DNA of 64,000 nucleotides from Bacilli bacterium (GTDB taxonomy: Bacteria > Bacillota_I > Bacilli_A > RFN20 > CAG-826): assembly GCA_024408655.1 (NCBI GenBank), contig JAKSUV010000002.1:34159-98158 (forward strand), read 5' to 3'. Below are positions 61,105 through 64,000 of the stretch, piece by piece. The notes beneath the pieces are model-generated. The model was not told the DNA's origin. It searched no databases and saw only the letters and a list, made by a program, of their open reading frames with translations. The position numbers were made by a program, and so were the translations under genes. The stretch's first letter is position 1, and every line of letters begins with the position of its first letter.

Positions 61105-63668
61105 AACAAAGTTAACACTAACTCCTCAATGGCTTTGATATCGTTCACTTCATTGACACGCCCATTGGCTTCACTCGCTTTTCCACCACCTGAACCACCA
61201 ACTTTTTGACAGATGGCACGAGCGATATTGCCCGCATGAGCGTCCGCTATGTCGGTAGTGACATATAGGTTTGTAGTTCCAAATAACACGAATAAATAAT
61301 TATGATTATTGCTCTTTAAGGAACTCGCAACGCTTAATAATAAATCGCGATTCGCCCCATCAATCTTACTCACTAAAACTTGGTGATCGTTATGAGTAAT
61401 TACTTGGCTACGTAAATTAGCGGCGATATTACTCGCCAATAACGAAACGTTATTTTTTAAAGCTTGTTTTAGATTATCGCGGTCTTTATTTAATGCGGTT
61501 AAGGCGTTAACGATTTCTTTTTGGTTCCGGGCCGATAATTGTTTCATCGTTTGGGCTAAGATATTTTCTTCTTCATTTACTAACGCGTAAGCGCCAAGGG
61601 AAGTACGGGCGGTAATGCGGCGAATCCCACTCGCGATACTTTCTTCACTTTCGATTTTAAAGAAACCGATATCCGCGGTGTTACTGACATGAGTGCCACC
61701 ACAAAACTCGATTGAATAATCGCCCATTTTCACCACTCGCACAACATCACCATACTTTTCGGTAAACACCATCTTCGCCCCGAGTTGTTTCGCTTTTTCA
61801 ATTGGTAAGACTAAAGTCTCAACTTCTAAACCCCGAGCGATTTGTTCATTCACTTTTTGTTCAATCGTTTTTAAAGTCTTTGGATCGATTTTGCTATCGT
61901 AATTAAAATCAAACCGTAAATATTGATCAGAAACGTAACTACCTTTTTGCTCCACTTGATTACCAAGTAATTGACTTAAAGTCGCGTCAAGTAAATGAGT
62001 CGCACTATGGTTACGCATAATTAAGTGCCGACGATTTTTATTCACTTTTAAAGTGAAACTATCGCCAATTTTAACTTTCCCAAACAATACTTTCACTTGG
62101 TGAAGATGTTGTTGATGCGGCGCAAGCGTCACATTCTCAACATTAATCTGGGTCGTCTTATTGGTCGCTGAGCCAATATCCGCAATTTGTCCGCCCATCT
62201 CCGCGTAGAAATTCGTGCGGTCAAAAATTACTTCCCCACGTTCATCGATTTCCTCAACTTTTTCGCCATCAATAAATAAGGCGACGACCTTCGCTTTAAT
62301 ATATTTATTATCGTAGATAAATTCGCTTTTGGCGGTACATTCCATTAAGTCACGGGCTTGACTTCGCATGCTTTGTAAATTCCCCCGTGCGGCTCTCGCT
62401 CTTTCTTTTTGGGCCGCCATTTGTTTACGAAAATCATCGAGGTCAACTTGTTCACCTAATTCACTCGCTAATTCCATCGTGAGTTCAATTGGGAAACCAA
62501 AAGTGTCATAAAGTTTAAAGCCATCAATATGATGAGCTATGGCCATTTCTTTTAGCATCGCTTCGCCATTATTTAAAGTTTTAAAAAACTTTTCTTCTTC
62601 GCTTTTAATGATGTGCGAGATTAAATCAACTTTCTTAGTGAGTTCAGGATAAAAGTCCCGATAAATATCACTCACCGTTTTAACTAAACGATACATAAAT
62701 GGTTCATTCACGCCCAGCTTATGACCATGACTCACCGCCCGACGGAGTAAACGTCTTAAGACGTAACCACGCCCTTCGTTAGAAAAAGTTGCCCCATCAC
62801 TTAAAGCAAAAGTACACGCTTTAATGTGGTCAGCAATCACGCGGTAGCTCATCGTGTTATCTTGATACTTAACCGAGGTGAGTTTAGCAATCTCATCAAG
62901 AATTGGTTTAAATAAATCGGTTTCAAAGTTCGTTTCGGTCCCTTGCATAATGCAGGCGAACCGTTCTAAGCCCGCACCGGTATCAATATTTTTGCTGGGT
63001 AATTCTTTATACTGTTCCCGCTTTAAACCCGCTTTCGCGTTAAATTGACTTAAGACAATATTCCAGATTTCAATATAACGATCATTTTCAATATCTTCCG
63101 CCATCATCTTCACGCCTAAATGCTTAGGGTCATATTGTTCGCCCCGGTCGAAATAAATTTCGGTATCTGGTCCACACGGACCTTCACCGATTTCCCAGAA
63201 ATTGTTGCGACTAGCGACAAGGTGGCTTGGATCAATACCTAAACTAACCCACTTATTAAAAGAATCTTTATCATCGGGATAATAGGTGATATAAAGTTTA
63301 TCTTTCGGCATGCCGAAATATTGTTCGCTCGTTAATAGTTCAAAACCATATTCAATCGCTTCGTTACGGAAATAATCACCGATACTAAAATTACCCATCA
63401 TTTCAAAGAAAGTGTGATGGCGGGCCGTGCGGCCAACATTATCAATATCATTCGTTCGAATGCTCTTTTGTAAATTCACAATCCGACGAGACGGGGGAAT
63501 GGCGCGTCCATCAAAATAAGGTTTAAGGACCGCGACACCCGCGTTAATCCAAAGAAGCGTTGGATCGTTATTAGGAATAAGGGACGCGCCCTTTTCCACG
63601 TGATGGCCTTTGCTCTTAAAAAAGTTTAGCCAGGTCTCACGGATTTGTTGACTACTCATGTATTTCAT
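61101..63668 (-). CDS. alaS: Alanyl-tRNA synthetase
   Basis: 855 residues from the ATG at 63668. MSSQQIRETWLNFFKSKGH, PSRRIVNLQKSIRTNDIDNVG, GAGLERFA, and the editing-domain zinc motifs HSATHLLDATL and CGGTHV are diagnostic, and the C-terminal oligomerisation domain is present. An earlier in-frame ATG (63683) overlaps the -10 box and is rejected. There is no ribosome site, and no T-box leader (the gap to mnmA is only 119 bases). Confidence 0.95.
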   Translation of the reverse strand: MKYMSSQQIRETWLNFFKSKGHHVEKGASLIPNNDPTLLWINAGVAVLKPYFDGRAIPPSRRIVNLQKSIRTNDIDNVGRTARHHTFFEMMGNFSIGDYFRNEAIEYGFELLTSEQYFGMPKDKLYITYYPDDKDSFNKWVSLGIDPSHLVASRNNFWEIGEGPCGPDTEIYFDRGEQYDPKHLGVKMMAEDIENDRYIEIWNIVLSQFNAKAGLKREQYKELPSKNIDTGAGLERFACIMQGTETNFETDLFKPILDEIAKLTSVKYQDNTMSYRVIADHIKACTFALSDGATFSNEGRGYVLRRLLRRAVSHGHKLGVNEPFMYRLVKTVSDIYRDFYPELTKKVDLISHIIKSEEEKFFKTLNNGEAMLKEMAIAHHIDGFKLYDTFGFPIELTMELASELGEQVDLDDFRKQMAAQKERARAARGNLQSMRSQARDLMECTAKSEFIYDNKYIKAKVVALFIDGEKVEEIDERGEVIFDRTNFYAEMGGQIADIGSATNKTTQINVENVTLAPHQQHLHQVKVLFGKVKIGDSFTLKVNKNRRHLIMRNHSATHLLDATLSQLLGNQVEQKGSYVSDQYLRFDFNYDSKIDPKTLKTIEQKVNEQIARGLEVETLVLPIEKAKQLGAKMVFTEKYGDVVRVVKMGDYSIEFCGGTHVSNTADIGFFKIESEESIASGIRRITARTSLGAYALVNEEENILAQTMKQLSARNQKEIVNALTALNKDRDNLKQALKNNVSLLASNIAANLRSQVITHNDHQVLVSKIDGANRDLLLSVASSLKSNNHNYLFVLFGTTNLYVTTDIADAHAGNIARAICQKVGGSGGGKASEANGRVNEVNDIKAIEELVLTLL

Positions 63669-63678
63669 AACGAAAACA

Positions 63679-63687
63679 ATCATAGCA
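63679..63687 (-). promoter_or_regulatory. Extended -10 of alaS, leaderless start likely
   Basis: Minus strand TGC-TATGAT ending ten bases before the chosen ATG (63668). With a start about seven bases beyond the -10, the leader would be only about three bases long. No convincing -35. Confidence 0.55.
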
Positions 63688-63719
63688 TAAAAACTAACAA
63701 TAAATGGATGATTATTTAT

Positions 63720-63737
63720 GATTTATAATTATAAATC
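63720..63737. repeat. 18-bp perfect palindrome upstream of alaS
   Basis: GATTTATAATTATAAATC reads the same on both strands. It lies 33 bases upstream of the alaS -10. A further 12-bp perfect palindrome, TCGCGTACGCGA, is at 63776-63787, ending against the mnmA stop codon. Either could be an operator or part of a weak terminator; neither is followed by a T tract. Confidence 0.4.
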
Positions 63738-63787
63738 AAAAAGATATTCGCTTAAAATAAGACATTAATATTAACTCGCGTACGCGA

Positions 63788-64000
63788 TTATAAATCAAGT
63801 CTTTTTTGGTTAAAATAAACAGCGGAGATGGTTCCTCCACCAATCATGACGCCACTTGGTGTATAAAAAACGGCCGCTTGACCAGTCGCCACCGCTTTCG
63901 CTAATTTAGGCACTGTTACTTCTAACTTATCTTTGCCAATGAGTTTAATCGTTGATGGATAATCTTTTTCCCGGTAACGGAATTTCGTCCCGACCTTCAT
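63788..64000 (-). CDS. mnmA: tRNA-specific 2-thiouridylase MnmA, C-terminal part
   Basis: Only the last about 70 residues are in the window; the reading frame runs off its right edge, so the Met at the very end is probably internal. GTKFRYREKDYPSTIKLI and GQAAVFYTPSGVMIGGGTI match the C-terminal beta-barrel of MnmA, which thiolates wobble uridine-34 of tRNA. The order mnmA-alaS-ruvX agrees with Bacillus. Confidence 0.88.
   Translation of the reverse strand: MKVGTKFRYREKDYPSTIKLIGKDKLEVTVPKLAKAVATGQAAVFYTPSGVMIGGGTISAVYFNQKRLDL

Noticed and set aside
63720..63787. Palindromes before alaS as terminator or T-box
   Set aside because: No T tract follows either palindrome, the T-box core sequence is absent, and the gap is too short for a T-box leader.
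1..64000. Mycoplasma genetic code (TGA = Trp)
   Set aside because: Tryptophans are encoded by TGG and several genes end in TGA at the expected place (xseA, xseB, nusB), so the standard bacterial code applies.
1..64000. CRISPR arrays, rRNA and tRNA genes
   Set aside because: No regularly spaced repeats and no rRNA or tRNA-like sequence were seen; gene-free stretches are short and AT-rich.

Overview
The window is bacterial chromosome from a low-GC Firmicutes-type organism (class Bacilli or a Mollicutes-like relative). The evidence is synteny with Bacillus subtilis: Asp23-nusB-xseA-xseB-dxs, yqeG-yqeH-yhbY-nadD/yqeK-rsfS, ybeY-era-recO-glyS-dnaG-rpoD-trmK-yqfO, and mnmA-alaS-ruvX. In each block some members are missing (folD, ispA, aroE, dgkA, cdd), as in a streamlined genome. 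TGA is a normal stop codon (for example at the ends of xseA and xseB), so this is not a code-4 Mycoplasma. MEP isoprenoid genes (dxs, ispG, ispH), InlB-type surface proteins and a small gene set would fit uncultured gut lineages such as RF39, but that placement is inference.

Region by region. 1-10.2 kb (+): aspS (5' end outside the window), transketolase, Asp23-like, nusB, xseA, xseB, dxs, a CBM9-like protein, dinB and a tyrosine recombinase. 10.2-15.7 kb (+): deoB, a large membrane PP2C phosphatase/ATPase regulator, an orphan ABC permease and a sirtuin, ending at an intrinsic terminator. 15.9-25.8 kb (-): rsfS, a nadD-yqeK fusion, yhbY, yqeH, yqeG, parC, parE, yneF, efp, a metallo-beta-lactamase fold hydrolase and rpmG. 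25.8-32.5 kb (+): a nucleoside-uptake operon (BMP lipoprotein, double ATPase, two permeases, purine nucleoside phosphorylase) with a palindrome-bearing promoter and an attenuator-like leader. 32.5-38.3 kb: ispG (+), nfo (-), cshB (-), ispH (+), Nif3-like (-) and a lipid kinase (-). 38.4-45.8 kb (-): trmK, rpoD, dnaG, glyS, recO, era and ybeY. 45.8-55.0 kb is the accessory part: a C39 peptidase joined to an ABC membrane domain with no ATPase, a BspA-like lipoprotein, T-box-controlled valS, a repeat cluster, and two paralogous InlB-repeat surface proteins. 55.0-64 kb (-): greA, nitroreductase, TSCPD protein, a heterodimeric ABC exporter, a membrane protein, ruvX, alaS and the C-terminus of mnmA.

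The points most worth a second look: several transcription units have a (often TGn-extended) -10 box only 7-11 bases before the start codon and no Shine-Dalgarno site, suggesting leaderless mRNAs; EF-P lacks the usual PGKG tip; DnaG has lost a zinc cysteine; sigma-A carries a histone-H1-like Lys/Ala tail; the C39-membrane protein stops at the ATPase boundary; the same 14-bp palindrome sits at two lipoprotein genes; and a perfect intrinsic terminator for ispG lies inside the opposing nfo gene. No rRNA, tRNA, CRISPR array or intact insertion sequence was recognised.
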